Positions 5,764-6,679 of a stretch of 6,679 nt of DNA are shown piece after piece. The stretch's first letter is position 1. Each line of letters begins with the position of its first letter. The notes under the pieces are model-generated. The model did no database searches. It saw only the letters and a program-made list of their open reading frames with translations, and was not told where the DNA came from. This DNA is from 2-12-FULL-60-19 sp041483675. GTDB lineage: Bacteria > Desulfobacterota > Binatia > UBA9968. Made by a program: the position numbers and the translations under genes. The stretch is taken from NCBI GenBank assembly GCA_041483675.1, contig JBGPGE010000177.1:1-6679 (forward strand), written 5' to 3'.

Positions 5764-6679
5764 TTAATTGCCGCTGACGCGGGCAGCGTCGTTCTTGTTG
5801 GCCTCGAACGCCGCCATCACCGCCTCCTCGCCCACCAGCCCCTTGCTCTCGGCCTGTTGCACGGCTTCCTGCATGCGCCGGTAGTCCTTGGGCAGCACCT
5901 TCACGAGCTTCGCGGCCGTCTCGTTCCACAGAGCCAGGAGTTGCCACGCCCGCTGGCTGCGCGTATAGACGGCATGACGCTTGAGCATCTCCTCGACCTC
6001 CCGCAAGTCCCTCTCGTCCAGCCGCTCCAGTGTAACGGTCTCCAGGTTGCAGCGGCTCTTGAAGTCGCCGCTCTCGTCGAGCACGTAAGCGATACCGCCC
6101 GACATGCCGGCGCCGAAATTACGTCCGGTCCTGCCGATCACCACGACGCGTCCGCCGGTCATGTATTCGCAGCCGTGGTCGCCCACGCCTTCGATCACGG
6201 CGCGCACGCCGCTGTTTCTCACGCAGAAGCGCTCGCCGGACACGCCGCGAATGTACGCCTCGCCGGCGGTCGCGCCGTAAAATGCCACGTTGCCGACGAT
6301 GATGTTCTCTTCGGGGGCGAAGGTCGATCCCGCCGGCGGGTAGAGAACGACTTTGCCGCCCGAAAGTCCTTTGCCGAAATAATCGTTGGCGTCGCCTTCC
6401 AGCTCGAGCGTCAGCCCCTGCGGCACGAACGCGCCGAAGCTTTGGCCGGCGGAGCCTTGGAAGTGAAAATGGATCGTGTCTTCCGGCAGCCCTGCCGGCC
6501 CGAAGCGCCGCGTCACTTCGCTGCCGAGAATCGTGCCGACGACGCGATTGGTGTTGCGGATCGGCAGCGTGGCTTTGACTTTCTCGCCGCGCTCCAGCGC
6601 CGGCGCCGCCAGGTCGAGCAGCACCTGATTGTCGAGCGCGTTTTCCAACCCGTGATTTTGCGGGATCTGGCAGTAGCGG
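5764..6679 (-). CDS. gltB: Glutamate synthase large subunit, C-terminal part (5' end outside window)
   Basis: The C-terminal 304 residues of the GltB alpha subunit, the part that holds the beta-helix domain of G-x-x-x-G repeats next to the 2-oxoglutarate/FMN synthase domain. The frame stays open to the right edge (it reads RYCQIPQNHGLENALDNQ), so the TTG at 6648 is internal. Seen: QSFGAFVPQGLTLELEGDAN, DYFGKGLSGG, NVAFYGATAGEAYIRGVSGE, GDHGCEYMTGGRVVVIGRTG and NFGAGMSGGIAYVLDESG, all typical of the GltB C-terminal domain, then a helical tail with HAVYTRSQRAWQLLALW and KVLPKDYRRMQEAV. GltB carries the glutaminase and glutamate-forming sites in its missing N-terminal and central parts. It is the first gene of a gltBD operon. 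The tail beyond the last conserved block ends in NKNDAARVSGN, which is variable in the family. No frameshift is seen. Confidence 0.95.
   Translation of the reverse strand, partial: RYCQIPQNHGLENALDNQVLLDLAAPALERGEKVKATLPIRNTNRVVGTILGSEVTRRFGPAGLPEDTIHFHFQGSAGQSFGAFVPQGLTLELEGDANDYFGKGLSGGKVVLYPPAGSTFAPEENIIVGNVAFYGATAGEAYIRGVSGERFCVRNSGVRAVIEGVGDHGCEYMTGGRVVVIGRTGRNFGAGMSGGIAYVLDESGDFKSRCNLETVTLERLDERDLREVEEMLKRHAVYTRSQRAWQLLALWNETAAKLVKVLPKDYRRMQEAVQQAESKGLVGEEAVMAAFEANKNDAARVSGN

Noticed and set aside
5256..5777. Long plus-strand open frame (173 aa) opposite gltD
   Set aside because: It is antisense to a clear gltD with all its cofactor motifs; in GC-rich DNA such antisense frames are common, and the translation resembles no family.
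1..6679. CRISPR arrays, tRNA or rRNA genes, integrase or transposase genes
   Set aside because: No regularly spaced repeats, no cloverleaf-like pattern and no recombinase motifs were noticed on either strand, although a covariance-model search was not possible.

Overview
The window looks like a piece of a GC-rich bacterial chromosome. One sampled stretch inside gltD (4681-4740) has 40 G/C of 60. The glutamate synthase genes are bacterial in type, but nothing here fixes the phylum; a soil, sediment or other environmental proteobacterium-like lineage is only a guess. Two conserved, chromosomal-looking blocks sit at the edges: an MFS transporter on the left (plus strand, 5' end cut off) and gltB-gltD on the right (minus strand, gltB 5' end cut off). 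The roughly 3.2 kb between them is accessory DNA.

Layout from left to right: (1) 2-949, the 3' part of an MFS permease of the oxalate/formate-antiporter-like or monocarboxylate-transporter-like type. (2) 950-1363, no convincing gene. (3) 1364-3215, a two-gene minus-strand cassette, clearly AT-richer (21 G/C of 60 at 1681-1740). It encodes a DUF4238 protein followed, with an 8-nt overlap, by a 311-aa helical, coiled-coil/TPR-like protein of unknown function. (4) 3216-3470, no convincing gene. (5) 3471-3584, a 114-bp duplicate of the 3' end of gltD, 104/114 identical to the end of the intact gene. (6) 3635-4167, a plus-strand toxin-antitoxin-type pair, a DUF433 antitoxin and a DUF5615 PIN-like toxin, overlapping by GTGA. 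(7) 4188-5672 gltD and 5764 to the right edge gltB, the two subunits of NADPH-dependent glutamate synthase, convergent with the toxin gene.

The most notable structure is that the toxin-antitoxin pair lies exactly between two direct copies of the gltD 3' end. The second copy keeps the reading frame and the stop codon, and most of its differences are synonymous. It therefore looks like the end of a once-functional, slightly diverged gltD allele rather than a decayed copy of the neighbouring gene. This suggests that the pair arrived by recombination into the 3' end of gltD, leaving gltD intact. The second point of interest is the AT-rich DUF4238 plus helical-protein operon, an uncharacterised, probably horizontally acquired two-gene unit. 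A defence or stress role is possible but not shown by the sequence.
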